Origin: DATBMA01 sp036555105
GTDB lineage: Bacteria; Actinomycetota; Acidimicrobiia; Spongiisociales; ZC4RG35
DNA: 64,000 bases
NCBI GenBank assembly: GCA_036555105.1
Contig: DATBMA010000114.1
Location: 1 to 64,000, forward strand
Direction: 5' to 3'
Shown one piece after another: positions 49,931 through 59,292 of this stretch. Every line of letters starts with the position of its first letter. Position 1 is the first letter of the stretch. The notes under the pieces are model-generated. The model had not been told where the DNA came from. It worked only from the letters and a program-made list of their open reading frames with translations, and searched no databases. The position numbers were made by a program, and so were the translations under genes.

Positions 49931-50296
49931 TCAGGCGGGGGCCAACTCCGCTCGCTGACCGAAGAAGATGCCGGGGACCGCCATCGCCACCACTGCGAGC
50001 TGGATCATCCAGACCGTGGTGGGAAGGAGCAGGGCGGTACCGAACAGCACGAATCCCCCCACTCTTGCCCTGAATCCCTTGGTCCCGCGCCATCGCATCA
50101 GGCCGAGCAGGTAGAGGATCCCGCCGGCCACCGCCGCCACCGATAGCAAGAAGATCGGGTGTATGCCGGAGATCGGAGTGACGTTGAAGTAGGCGATCAC
50201 GGCGCCGACCATCACCCACATTCCGAACAGGATCGCCAGCCCGGCACCGGCCATGCCGAGGACGCCGGCAACCATGCGCAAGCCTTGTTTGGGCAC
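49931..50296 (-). CDS. Small integral membrane protein, unknown
   Basis: A 121-residue protein with four apparent hydrophobic segments: VAGVLGMAGAGLAILFGMWV, HPIFLLSVAAVAGGILYLLG, VGGFVLFGTALLLPTTVW and IQLAVVAMAVPGIFF. A GTG at 50296 is the probable start, since the frame reading further up would run into the divergent betB. No family is recognised. It ends 2 bases after the IclR gene on the other strand. Confidence 0.6.
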   Translation of the reverse strand: MPKQGLRMVAGVLGMAGAGLAILFGMWVMVGAVIAYFNVTPISGIHPIFLLSVAAVAGGILYLLGLMRWRGTKGFRARVGGFVLFGTALLLPTTVWMIQLAVVAMAVPGIFFGQRAELAPA

Positions 50297-50345
50297 GGCG
50301 GGCGAGCGTACCTGGGCAGCCGGACCTCTACACTCCTCCGGCCCC

Positions 50346-51800
50346 ATGGACACCATTCGCCTCTTCATTGACGGTGCCCTGACCGATGCCACCTCCGCCG
50401 AGGTTTTCGACAACGTCAACCCGGCCACCGGCATGGTCATCTCGCAGGTTCAGCAGGCAAGCGACGCCGACGTCGACCGAGCAGTGGTTTCCGCTGCGGC
50501 GGCCTTCGAAGAGTGGAGCCAGTGGTCGGGGACCCAAAGGGGACGGGTGCTCAATCAGGCGGGCCGCCTCCTCCGGGAGCGGAATCAGGAACTGGCCGAG
50601 CTCGAGGTCATCGACACCGGCAAGCCGATCGGCGAGGCGATGTCAGTGGACATCCTCTCCGGGGCGGACTGCATCGAGTACTACGCCGGCCTGGCTCCGG
50701 CGGTGCATGGTGAGCATTTCGACCTTGGTGGGTCTTGGGCCTACACGAGGCGGGAGCCGCTCGGGGTCTGTGTTGGGATCGGAGCGTGGAACTACCCGAT
50801 CCAGATCGCATGCTGGAAGTCGGCGCCCGCCCTTGCATGCGGCAACACGATGGTGTTCAAGCCCGCAGAGCTGACCCCGACCACAGCTCTCAAGCTGGCC
50901 GAGATCTACTACGAGGCGGGTGTGCCGGCCGGTGCCTTCAACGTCGTCCAGGGAGATGAGCGGACCGGCCGAGCCCTCACCCTCCATCCGCGGGTCGCCA
51001 AGGTGTCGCTGACGGGCGAGGTAGGCACCGGGGTGAAGGTGATGGAGCAAGCGGCTGCCACCCTCAAGCACATCACCCTCGAGCTTGGCGGCAAGTCCCC
51101 TCTCATCGTCTTCGAGGACGCCGACCTCGACAATGCCGTGTCTGCCGCTCTGATGGGCAACTTCTACACCCAGGGCGAGATCTGCTCGAACGGGACCCGC
51201 GTGTTCGTGCACTCCTCGATCCACGATCAGTTCGTCGAGCGGCTGGCGGCGAGGACCGAGAAGATCAGGGTCGGGGACCCGATGGACCCTGAGACCCATG
51301 CCGGGGCGTTGATCTCGGCTAGCCACCTCGAGAAGGTGATGGGTTACATCGAGCAAGGGAAAGAGGAGGGAGCCCGGCTGGTGACCGGCGGTTCCCGCCC
51401 GTCCGATCCGGAGCTGGCGGACGGCTTCTTCGTGCTGCCGACGATCTTCGACGAGTGCCGCGATGACATGACGATCGTCCAGGAGGAGATATTCGGCCCG
51501 GTCATGGCGGTTCTCACGTTCGAGAGCGAGGACGAGGTAGTGGATCGGGCCAACGCCACCGAATATGGGCTGGCGGCTGGGGTGTTCACCAACGATCTGC
51601 AGCGCGCCCATCGAGTTGTGGCCCGCCTCGAAGCGGGGACGATCTGGATCAACAACTACAACCTCACTCCTGTCGAGATCCCGTTCGGTGGCTACAAAAG
51701 GTCAGGGATGGGGCGGGAGAACAGCCTGACCACCATCAACCACTACACGCAATTGAAGACAGTCTTCGTCGAAATGGGGGATGTGGAGGCTCCGTACTGA
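50346..51800 (+). CDS. betB: Betaine aldehyde dehydrogenase
   Basis: A 484-residue NAD-dependent dehydrogenase. The general acid/base glutamate is E246 (LELGGKSPLIVFEDAD) and the catalytic cysteine C280 (YTQGEICSNGTRVFV). The segment YAGLAPAVHGEHF and the QGE(I/V)C(S/T)NGTRVFV phrase are typical of bacterial BetB, which oxidises betaine aldehyde to glycine betaine. TACACT lies 12 bases before the ATG. It overlaps the SDR gene by one base. It makes betaine internally when choline is available, but no choline dehydrogenase is in the window. Confidence 0.88.
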   Translation: MDTIRLFIDGALTDATSAEVFDNVNPATGMVISQVQQASDADVDRAVVSAAAAFEEWSQWSGTQRGRVLNQAGRLLRERNQELAELEVIDTGKPIGEAMSVDILSGADCIEYYAGLAPAVHGEHFDLGGSWAYTRREPLGVCVGIGAWNYPIQIACWKSAPALACGNTMVFKPAELTPTTALKLAEIYYEAGVPAGAFNVVQGDERTGRALTLHPRVAKVSLTGEVGTGVKVMEQAAATLKHITLELGGKSPLIVFEDADLDNAVSAALMGNFYTQGEICSNGTRVFVHSSIHDQFVERLAARTEKIRVGDPMDPETHAGALISASHLEKVMGYIEQGKEEGARLVTGGSRPSDPELADGFFVLPTIFDECRDDMTIVQEEIFGPVMAVLTFESEDEVVDRANATEYGLAAGVFTNDLQRAHRVVARLEAGTIWINNYNLTPVEIPFGGYKRSGMGRENSLTTINHYTQLKTVFVEMGDVEAPY

Positions 51801-52630
51801 TGGAGCAGTTCCTGGCGGGCCGGGTGGCGGTGGTAACCGGGGGAGCGTCGGGCATGGGCAGGGCGATGGCTCTCGCCTTCGCCTCCGCCGGGGCCGATGT
51901 CGCCATCGGGTCCTTGCTGGCCGAGGCTGCCGCGGCCCGGCCCGATGGCGAGCTCGGCTTCCTGCCGGGACAGGACCAGCTCAGTCAGACCGGGGCCGAG
52001 ATCGAAGCCCATGGGGTCCGAAGCCTGGCAATGGGCCTCGACGTCACCTCGGATCAGTCGATGGACGAGTTCTTCGCTGCTGTCGAGTCCAAGCTGGGGC
52101 CGGTCGACATTCTTGCCAATGCCGCCGGCATCACCGCCGAGCAAACCATCACCGGCCACCCGGACCCTCTATGGCACAAGGTCATCGACGTCAACCTCAA
52201 CGGGACCTACAGGGCGATCCGCCGTGCCCTGCCGGGCATGCTCGAGCGCAATTGGGGGCGTGTCATCAACATCGCCTCTACTGCTGCCACCGTCGGCGCG
52301 GCTACTTCCGGCGCTTACTGCGCTTCCAAGGCCGGGGTGGTCGGCCTGACCAGGGCGGTGGCGCTGGAAGGCGCCCCGCACGGAGTCACCTGCAATGCCA
52401 TCTCGCCCACCTGGGTCGACACCGCCTTCGCCCGCGACTGGATGAGCGAGATCGCCGAGCACGAGCACCGCACCGGCGACGAGTACGTGGCAGACGTCAA
52501 GAAGTCGAACCCCCAGGGCCGGTTGATCGCCCCCTCCGAGATCGGGGCACTGGCCCTGTTCCTGTGCCGGGAGGAGGCTCTCGGGATCACGATGGAGGAC
52601 CTCCGGGTCTCGGCCGGCAGCCTCTGGTGA
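51800..52630 (+). CDS. SDR family oxidoreductase in the betaine locus
   Basis: A 276-residue short-chain dehydrogenase. The NAD(P) loop is VVTGGASGMGRAMALAF, with NAAGI and the catalytic SAYCASK-like element read as SGAYCASKAGVVGL (Tyr and Lys). A roughly 25-residue insertion after the second strand (LLAEAAAARPDGELGFLPGQ) is unusual for the family. The ATG shares one base with the betB stop, so the two enzymes are probably linked in function, for instance in choline or carnitine side-chain oxidation; the substrate is not known. A hairpin follows. Confidence 0.8.
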   Translation: MEQFLAGRVAVVTGGASGMGRAMALAFASAGADVAIGSLLAEAAAARPDGELGFLPGQDQLSQTGAEIEAHGVRSLAMGLDVTSDQSMDEFFAAVESKLGPVDILANAAGITAEQTITGHPDPLWHKVIDVNLNGTYRAIRRALPGMLERNWGRVINIASTAATVGAATSGAYCASKAGVVGLTRAVALEGAPHGVTCNAISPTWVDTAFARDWMSEIAEHEHRTGDEYVADVKKSNPQGRLIAPSEIGALALFLCREEALGITMEDLRVSAGSLW

Positions 52631-52632
52631 AC

Positions 52633-52672
52633 AGTCTCGAAGTCGCACAGTCGCACAGTCGCACGGTGAGAC
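52633..52672. repeat. Intergenic phased repeat, copy 10
   Basis: Five phased 8-bp units: AGTCTCGA, three AGTCGCAC, GGTGAGAC. CAGTCTC at 52632 and GAGACTG at 52668 are inverted ends. The array lies between the SDR stop and the hairpin terminator. Confidence 0.8.
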
Positions 52673-52678
52673 TGAAAG

Positions 52679-52704
52679 GAAGGCCCCCGTTGCCGGGGGC
52701 CTTC
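52679..52704. terminator. Bidirectional hairpin between SDR and proX-like genes
   Basis: GAAGGCCCCC at 52679-52688 pairs perfectly with GGGGGCCTTC at 52695-52704 over a six-base loop. It lies between convergent genes. There is no T tract. Confidence 0.8.
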
Positions 52705-52730
52705 GGGTTGTCAATCGGCTGGAGTTCAGA

Positions 52731-53666
52731 TCAGGGCAGCCATGAGTCGACGACGGACTGGTTTGCCGCCACCCAGTCGGACGCCGCCTGCTCGAGGGTC
52801 TTTCCATCGAAGGCCACCGCGCCGAGCATCTCGATCTGATCATCGTTGGTCAGTTTCATGTTCGACAGGATCGTGTACGCGTCCGGCGCTTCTTCCTGCA
52901 GGCCCGACCACGCAGCCTTGAACAGCACATCCTCCGGGTAGTCACAGTCGATCGCCGCCGGGTCGGCATAGCAATCGGCCGTGTAATCCGGCAGGGTCAC
53001 GTTGACGAGGTCGTACTTGGCGAAGGCTGAATGCGGCGTCCAGAAGTAAAATACCGTCGGCTCCTGGTTCTCGTACTTGGTGTCGAGATCGGCGAGGATC
53101 GCTTCCTCGGATCCGGCGAACACCACTTGCATCGGCATTGCGAGGTTGGTGATTATCTGCTCGTCGTACTGGGACCAGGACGAGTCGCCACCCAGGAATC
53201 GGCCGTTGTCGCCGGTGTCCGGAGTCGCGAACAGGCTAGCGAGTGCAGGATCCTGGAACCCTTCGTACGTCGCCAGCTCCGGGTGCTCGTCGACCATGTA
53301 CTTCGGCATGAACCAGCCGATCTTGCCGATTACGCCTAGCTCGCCGATATTGACGACGCTGCCGTCGTCGATGTATGCCTGCTCCGCGGCCACCACTCCG
53401 GAAGGCCAGATCTCAAGAACGGCATCGAGGGTTCCGTCCGAGAGCCCCGTGAACATCGTGTTCTCGTCGATCTCGGTTATCTCCACGGTGGTATCCGTGT
53501 TGGCTTCGATCACTTCTTTGGCGATCAGTGAGTTGAGGGCAGAGGCATCCCAGGGGTTGGTCACGAGCGAAATCGTGCCGCTGCCGCCTCCTCCCTGCGC
53601 ACAGGCAGAAGCGAGCAGGCCCAACAGCCCTCCCACCGCCGCCATGGTCAGCACCTTGCGATTCAT
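52731..53666 (-). CDS. Glycine betaine-type ABC transporter substrate-binding lipoprotein (ProX/OpuAC-like)
   Basis: A 311-residue lipoprotein that captures betaine outside the cell. The signal MNRKVLTMAAVGGLLGLLASAC puts the lipid cysteine at residue 22. The mature region begins ISLVTNPWDASALNSLIAKEV, as in OpuAC-family proteins, with WFMPKYMVDEHPEL and FYFWTPHSAFAKYDLVNVTL; the Trp/Tyr residues could make the aromatic cage for a quaternary ammonium. GGAGGAG precedes the ATG. It is divergent from the ATPase gene, an unusual split for such importers. Confidence 0.88.
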   Translation of the reverse strand: MNRKVLTMAAVGGLLGLLASACAQGGGGSGTISLVTNPWDASALNSLIAKEVIEANTDTTVEITEIDENTMFTGLSDGTLDAVLEIWPSGVVAAEQAYIDDGSVVNIGELGVIGKIGWFMPKYMVDEHPELATYEGFQDPALASLFATPDTGDNGRFLGGDSSWSQYDEQIITNLAMPMQVVFAGSEEAILADLDTKYENQEPTVFYFWTPHSAFAKYDLVNVTLPDYTADCYADPAAIDCDYPEDVLFKAAWSGLQEEAPDAYTILSNMKLTNDDQIEMLGAVAFDGKTLEQAASDWVAANQSVVDSWLP

Positions 53667-53733
53667 CCGTTAGCTCCTCCTCGAAAACAGCCAGTCCAGG
53701 CACTGGAATTGGCCTGCGGTCTACATTACCGAC

Positions 53734-54774
53734 ATGGTGACCGCCCTTGGGGAGGCCAGCCCGTCCAGCCTCTTGGTGGACCACCTTTGGAAAGTGTTCG
53801 GCGACAGCCCTGGCAAGGCAATCGAGATGGCGGACAAAGGCCTCTCCCGGTCGGAGATCCTGGCCGCCACCGGCTGCACGGTGGGAGTTCGGGACATCTC
53901 CTTCGACGTCTCCCCGGGAGAAACGTTCGTCGTCATGGGCCTCTCCGGAAGCGGCAAGTCCACACTGATCAGATGCGCCGCCAGGCTGATAGAGCCCACC
54001 AAAGGGAGGGTCATCATCGACGGCGCCGATCTTCTCACCATGAGTGATGACGACCTCCGTCAGGTCCGACGAAACAAGCTGTCGATGGTGTTCCAACATT
54101 TCGGGCTGTTTCCCCACCGTCGGGTCATCGACAACGTCGCGTTTGGCCTCGAAGTTCAGGGCATGTCGAAGTCCGAGAGGCACGAACGTGCCGAAGCTGT
54201 CATCAAGGTCGTGGGGCTCGAAGGCTGGGAAACCCACTATCCCCAGCAGCTCTCAGGTGGGATGCAGCAGCGCGTCGGCCTCGCCAGGGCGCTGGCCCTC
54301 GATCCACAGGTGCTGTTCTTCGATGAGCCGTTCTCGGCCTTGGATCCGCTGATCAGACGGGACATGCAGGACGAGCTGATTCGACTTCAGGCGGAGCTGC
54401 ACTGCACGATCGTCTTCATCACCCATGACTTCGCCGAGGCGCTGAAGCTGGGCGACCGGATCGCCATCATGAAGGATGGTGCATTCGATCAGATTGGCAC
54501 TCCCGTCGAGATCGTCACCAAGCCCGCCACCGACTACGTTCGCGAGTTCACCAAAGATGTTCCGAAGGCCAAGGTGATCACAGCCTCTGCTGTGATCGAT
54601 GCGGGAGTGGTGGCCGCACCGAATGCTCCCCGCCTGCACATGAACACACCGGTGGAGCAGTTGGTTCCGCACCTCCTTCACAGTGGCGACGCGGTGGCGA
54701 TCTTCGACGACGCCGGCCGCATCCTCGGCGCGGTCGACCGGGAGAGCGTGGCCCGGGTCCTGACGGAGGGTTGA
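53734..54774 (+). CDS. Glycine betaine-type ABC transporter ATPase (ProV/OpuAA-like)
   Basis: A 346-residue ATPase. Walker A GLSGSGKST at residues 69-77, signature LSGGMQQR at 173-180, Walker B and D-loop FFDEPFSALD at 195-204. The N-terminal LWKVFGDSPGKAIEM and insert DKGLSRSEILAATGCTVGV are ProV hallmarks. Only one recognisable short CBS-like region is left after residue 290, so osmotic gating is doubtful. The ATG coincides with the predicted start behind TACATT (53722-53727), with no ribosome site. It overlaps the permease gene. Confidence 0.9.
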   Translation: MVTALGEASPSSLLVDHLWKVFGDSPGKAIEMADKGLSRSEILAATGCTVGVRDISFDVSPGETFVVMGLSGSGKSTLIRCAARLIEPTKGRVIIDGADLLTMSDDDLRQVRRNKLSMVFQHFGLFPHRRVIDNVAFGLEVQGMSKSERHERAEAVIKVVGLEGWETHYPQQLSGGMQQRVGLARALALDPQVLFFDEPFSALDPLIRRDMQDELIRLQAELHCTIVFITHDFAEALKLGDRIAIMKDGAFDQIGTPVEIVTKPATDYVREFTKDVPKAKVITASAVIDAGVVAAPNAPRLHMNTPVEQLVPHLLHSGDAVAIFDDAGRILGAVDRESVARVLTEG

Positions 54775-56720
54775 TGGCGACAGCCACTGCCACCCCAGCC
54801 GCCCTGCCACTCAGGCGAAGCCGGACCTGGCTGTGGGTCGTGGTCGTCATTCTGTTGTTGGTGGGTGTCCAGCTCGCCTTCTCGCGAACCTCCGGATTCC
54901 CCACCGGATGGAGGCTCGGGATCGAGAACACCATCGACCAGATTCCGGGTTGGCTGCGGTCCAACCGACGCACCCACCCGATGTTCGTCTACTTTCTCCA
55001 GCCCCTCAGTGCTGGAATCAACGGGGGGCTCGAGCTGGTCGAGTCTGTTCTCAAGGCCATTCCATGGTTCGTCTTCTGCGCCATCGCCGCCTTCATCCTT
55101 CTTCGGGCCGGCCGGGTTTGGGCGGCGCTCCTGGCGATAGTTGGTGTCCTCTACTTCGGTGTGGTGGGCCTGTGGGAGGAGGGCTTGGAGACGCTGGCGT
55201 TGATGGGTGTCGCGGTCGCCATCGCGCTCCTGATCGGGATTCCCTTAGGGATATGGGCGGCTTTCAACCGGAGGGTCGAGCGGGCGCTACGACCGATCCT
55301 CGACAGCATGCAGGTGCTGCCGGCTTTCGTCTATTTGATACCGGTCGTCCTGCTCTTTGGCATTGCCCGGGTGCCGGCGACCATCGCCACCGTGATCTTT
55401 GCGCTCGCACCGGCTGTACGGCTCACGACCCTCGGGATCAAGCAAGTGCCGCAAGCGGTGCTGGAAGCCGCCGAGATGATGGGGACCACACGCCGCCAGA
55501 AGCTCTTCAAGGTCCAGATCCCGATCGCGATGCCAACCATCCTGGCCGCTGTCAACCAGACGATCATGCTGGCACTCGGCATTGTGATCATCGCTTCGTT
55601 GATCGGTGCGGGGGGCCTCGGCACGCAGGTCTTGAACTCCCTCCAGAGGTTCCAGGTGGGCCAGGCATTCGAGGCGGGCATAGCTGTGGTCGTGATGGCG
55701 ATCTTGCTGGACCGGCTGAGCCGTACCTTCGTGGAGCGGCCCGAGCCCGGGCAAATCCCTTGGTATCGAAGCCGGAGGGTTCTGTGGATCGGGCTGGGGA
55801 TCATCGTCCTGCTGGCCTTGGCGGGGCTCGTCGCCGGAGTCCGCGAGTTCCCTGACCAGTGGCGGGTCTCGTTCGCGCGCCCGATCGACTCCGCGGTCGA
55901 CTGGGCGCAGAACAACCTTTACCTGATCGGGAATACCGGCCTCGGGACCAAGGCACTCAACGAGTTCTTGAACGTGTCGATCCTCAACCCGTTGCGTGAC
56001 CTGCTTACCTTTCTGGCCTGGCCCGTTCTGATCCTCTTCACGGGATTCATCTGCTGGAAGGCGGGGGGCGGGTTGCTAGCCGTCTTCGCCATGATCTCCC
56101 TATTCGTAATCGGGGTCCTCGGAATGTGGGAGCTTGCTTTGGACACTCTCACCCAAGTGCTCGTGGCAGTGGTCCTTGCCCTGGCCATCGCCATCCCAGT
56201 CGGCGTCTGGTCAGCTCGGAGCAACAGGGTGAGAACGCTGCTTACGCCACTCCTTGACACGCTTCAGACGATTCCGAGCTTCGTCTTTCTCGTTCCGGTG
56301 ATCATGCTCTTCAGCGCCGGACGGGTGCCGGGGATCATTGCCAGCGTGTTGTATGCAATCCCTCCCGGTATCCGGCTGACGGACCTCGGCCTGAGAAGCG
56401 TTCCTGCCGAGACCCTCGAGGCTGCCGAATGCTTTGGGTCAACGCCTAGGCAGATGCTGTGGAAGGTCCAAGTCCCACTGGCGATGCCGACCATCATGGC
56501 GGGGGTCAACCAGGTCGTCATGCTGGCCTTGTCGATGGTCGTGGTCGGTGGCTTGGTCGGAGGGGGTGGCCTGGGATTCGAAAGCGTGCGTGCCCTCACT
56601 CGGGGTGAGACGGCTCTCGGCGTCAAGGCCGGCTTGGCGATCGTCCTCATGGCGATGATCCTCGATCGGTTGACCCAGGCGTGGGCAGCCAGGATGCAGC
56701 CGACGCCGGCGGCGGCCTGA
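54774..56720 (+). CDS. Glycine betaine-type ABC transporter double permease (fused ProW-like)
   Basis: A 648-residue membrane protein with two copies of the ProW permease domain in one chain. The first EAA region is LEAAEMMGTTRRQKLFKVQI and the second LEAAECFGSTPRQMLWKVQV; each follows an AxxPSFV-type helix (LPAFVYLIPVVLLFGIAR, IPSFVFLVPVIMLFSAGR). Ends of both halves share NQ(T/V)(I/V)MLAL. One chain may thus form the whole pore. The ATG overlaps the ATPase stop by one base. Confidence 0.9.
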   Translation: MATATATPAALPLRRSRTWLWVVVVILLLVGVQLAFSRTSGFPTGWRLGIENTIDQIPGWLRSNRRTHPMFVYFLQPLSAGINGGLELVESVLKAIPWFVFCAIAAFILLRAGRVWAALLAIVGVLYFGVVGLWEEGLETLALMGVAVAIALLIGIPLGIWAAFNRRVERALRPILDSMQVLPAFVYLIPVVLLFGIARVPATIATVIFALAPAVRLTTLGIKQVPQAVLEAAEMMGTTRRQKLFKVQIPIAMPTILAAVNQTIMLALGIVIIASLIGAGGLGTQVLNSLQRFQVGQAFEAGIAVVVMAILLDRLSRTFVERPEPGQIPWYRSRRVLWIGLGIIVLLALAGLVAGVREFPDQWRVSFARPIDSAVDWAQNNLYLIGNTGLGTKALNEFLNVSILNPLRDLLTFLAWPVLILFTGFICWKAGGGLLAVFAMISLFVIGVLGMWELALDTLTQVLVAVVLALAIAIPVGVWSARSNRVRTLLTPLLDTLQTIPSFVFLVPVIMLFSAGRVPGIIASVLYAIPPGIRLTDLGLRSVPAETLEAAECFGSTPRQMLWKVQVPLAMPTIMAGVNQVVMLALSMVVVGGLVGGGGLGFESVRALTRGETALGVKAGLAIVLMAMILDRLTQAWAARMQPTPAAA

Positions 56721-56784
56721 CTGCCGAAGCACGGGAAGTCGCCGGTGAGGGCTTGTTAGCCTCGCCGCCCGTGAGAGGACTCAG

Positions 56785-59289
56785 GTGAGCGATCTTCCCC
56801 AGAGCGTGCGGGTCGTCGTCATCGGGGCCGGCATCAACGGCAACTCGCTGGTCGGCCACCTGGCCGAGCTCGGCTGGAAGGACATCCTCCAGATCGACAA
56901 GGGGCCGTTGCCCAACCCGGGCGGGTCCACAGGCCATGCCTCCAACTTCATCTTCCCGGTCGACCACTCCAAGGAGATGGCGATGCTGACGCTCGACAGC
57001 CAGCGTCAGTACGCCGACATGGGGGTCAACACGGTTTCGGGCGGGATCGAGGTCGCCCGCACTGCGGAGCGCATGGAAGAGCTGCGCCGCCGTATGACCA
57101 GCGCCACCTCTTGGGGGATCGAGGCCGAGCTGATCTCGCCCAGCCAGGTCAAGGAGCTGGTGCCGTTCATCAACCAGGACATCGTGCTCGGCGGCTTCTA
57201 CACACCAAGCGTCTCCGTGGTCGACTCATTGCGGGCCGGGACCCTGTTCAGGGAACGGGCCCAGGCCCTGGAGGCCCTCACGGTCTCGCCGAACACCGAG
57301 GTGCTCGGCATCGAGGTCGAGCGGGGCCGGGTCAGAGCGGTGGTCACCGATCGTGGCCGTGTGGAGGCCGAGTACGTGATCATCGCCTGCGGGGTTTGGA
57401 GCCCGCGGCTGGCTGAAATGGCCGGCGCCACCATCCCGCTGACCCCGGCGGTCCATCAGATGATCGACGTCGGGCCGATCCCGATCCTGCAGGAGACCGG
57501 GGGCGAGATCGCATTCCCGATCGTTCGTGACATGGACACCTTCATGTACGAACGGCAGACGGCGGGATCGATGGAGGTGGGGTCGTACGCCCACCGCCCG
57601 ATCTTCCACGATCCCGACGACATCCCCTCCCTCAAGGAGGCCCGCCTCTCGCCGACCGAGCTCCCTTTCACTGCCGATGACTTCGACCCGCAGATGGAGG
57701 ACGCGCTCGAGCTGATGGGCGACATATTGGGCGGGGCCGAGATCCGATACGCCATCAACGGCCTGCTCTCGCTCACCCCGGACGGGATGCCCCTCCTGGG
57801 GGAGACGGTGGAGGTCCGCAACCTGTGGTCGGCGTCGGCCGTGTGGATCAAAGAGGGCCCGGGAGTCGGTCGGATGTTGGCCGAGTGGATGACCGACGGA
57901 TACCCCGAGCTTGATCCGCACTCCTCCGACATCGCCCGCTTCTACGACTACGGCCGGACCATGCATCACATCCGGGCGCGATGCTCGGAGCACTTCAACA
58001 AGACCTACGGGATCATCCACCCCCGAGAGCAGTGGGCCACTGACCGCAACTTCCGGCTGGCCCCTTTCCATGCCCGAACCCAGGCATTGGGCGCCGTCTA
58101 CTTCCAAGCAGGTGGCTGGGAGCGTCCTCACTGGTACGAGTCGAACGCCGGCCTCGTCTCCGACTACGGCGTCGAGGATCGGCCCCACGAGTGGGACGCC
58201 CGCTGGTGGTCGCCGATCATCAACGCCGAGCATCTGGCCATGCGGGAGCGGGTGGGGATGATCGACCTCTCTCCTTTCGTCATCTTCGATCTGACCGGGC
58301 CCGGGGTCTTCGACTACGTGCAACGGATGGCGGTCAACTCACTCGACGTGGCGGTCGGGCGGTCGGTCTACACGCCGCTGCTGACGCCTCAGGGAGGGTT
58401 CAAGGCCGACCTCACGATCATGCGGCTGGGAGAGGAGCACTTCCGGGTGGTGACCGGGGCCTTCGACGGCCCCCGTGACAAGCACTGGTTCCGCAAGCAC
58501 CTCCCGGAAGACGGGTCCGTGCAGTTCGTCGACAACACCGGCGCCATCTGCACCATCGGCGTTTGGGGGCCGAAGGCACGCAACTTCCTGCAATCACTCA
58601 CCGGCGACGACCTCTCCGATGATGGCTTCCCATACGGGTCGGTGCGCACGGTCGGCTTCGGGCCCCTCATCACCCGCATGTTCCGCATCTCATATGTCGG
58701 TGAGCTCGGGTGGGAGATCTACTGCCCGATGGAAGGGGGGCTCGCCCTCTGGGACATGCTGTGGGAGGCCGGAGTGGGCCATGACCTGGTGGCGGTCGGA
58801 GCGGGCGTCTACGGCACCACCGGTCGGATGGAGAAGGGCTACCGCCTATTCGGGTCCGAGCTCGACAGTGAGTACACCCCGGTCGAGGCCGGCCTGGCCC
58901 GACCAAGGGTGAAGTCGGCCGACTTCGTCGGCAAGGAGGCGTACCTGGCGGCGCGGAAGGAGGAGCCGGCTGCGGTTCTCTGCACGCTGACAGTCGAGGA
59001 CCACACCTCGGCGGCGGGAATCCCTCGTTACATGACCGGGCGGGAGCCGGTCCTCACGCTCGACGGCAAGCGGATCGTCGACCGCAAGGACAGGCCCTCT
59101 TACGTGACCAGCGCCGGCTCGGGCCCCTCGGTCGGCAAGTACCTGTTGATGGCCTACCTGCCGCCCGAGCAGGCGGTGGTTGGCACCGAGCTGCGGGTCA
59201 TGTACATGAACGAGCAGTTCCCGGTCCAGGTGGCGGTGGCAGGCAGCACCCCGTTGTTCGACCCCGACGACCGGCGGATGAAGGCTTAG
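56785..59289 (+). CDS. FAD-dependent dimethylglycine/sarcosine dehydrogenase-like protein with GcvT domain
   Basis: An 834-residue two-domain enzyme. The N-terminal FAD oxidase fold has VVVIGAGINGNSLVGHLAE and GSTGHASNF; H51 matches the histidine that carries covalent FAD in dimethylglycine dehydrogenases. The C-terminal half is a GcvT-like THF-binding part (VFDYVQRMAVNSLDVAVGRS, RISYVGELGWEIYCP, RMEKGYRLFGSELDSEYTP). Such enzymes strip a methyl as formaldehyde and trap it on THF as methylene-THF, passing electrons to ETF. EtfBA directly downstream supports that. Which methylamine it prefers is not decided. Confidence 0.88.
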   Translation: MSDLPQSVRVVVIGAGINGNSLVGHLAELGWKDILQIDKGPLPNPGGSTGHASNFIFPVDHSKEMAMLTLDSQRQYADMGVNTVSGGIEVARTAERMEELRRRMTSATSWGIEAELISPSQVKELVPFINQDIVLGGFYTPSVSVVDSLRAGTLFRERAQALEALTVSPNTEVLGIEVERGRVRAVVTDRGRVEAEYVIIACGVWSPRLAEMAGATIPLTPAVHQMIDVGPIPILQETGGEIAFPIVRDMDTFMYERQTAGSMEVGSYAHRPIFHDPDDIPSLKEARLSPTELPFTADDFDPQMEDALELMGDILGGAEIRYAINGLLSLTPDGMPLLGETVEVRNLWSASAVWIKEGPGVGRMLAEWMTDGYPELDPHSSDIARFYDYGRTMHHIRARCSEHFNKTYGIIHPREQWATDRNFRLAPFHARTQALGAVYFQAGGWERPHWYESNAGLVSDYGVEDRPHEWDARWWSPIINAEHLAMRERVGMIDLSPFVIFDLTGPGVFDYVQRMAVNSLDVAVGRSVYTPLLTPQGGFKADLTIMRLGEEHFRVVTGAFDGPRDKHWFRKHLPEDGSVQFVDNTGAICTIGVWGPKARNFLQSLTGDDLSDDGFPYGSVRTVGFGPLITRMFRISYVGELGWEIYCPMEGGLALWDMLWEAGVGHDLVAVGAGVYGTTGRMEKGYRLFGSELDSEYTPVEAGLARPRVKSADFVGKEAYLAARKEEPAAVLCTLTVEDHTSAAGIPRYMTGREPVLTLDGKRIVDRKDRPSYVTSAGSGPSVGKYLLMAYLPPEQAVVGTELRVMYMNEQFPVQVAVAGSTPLFDPDDRRMKA

Positions 59290-59292
59290 GAC

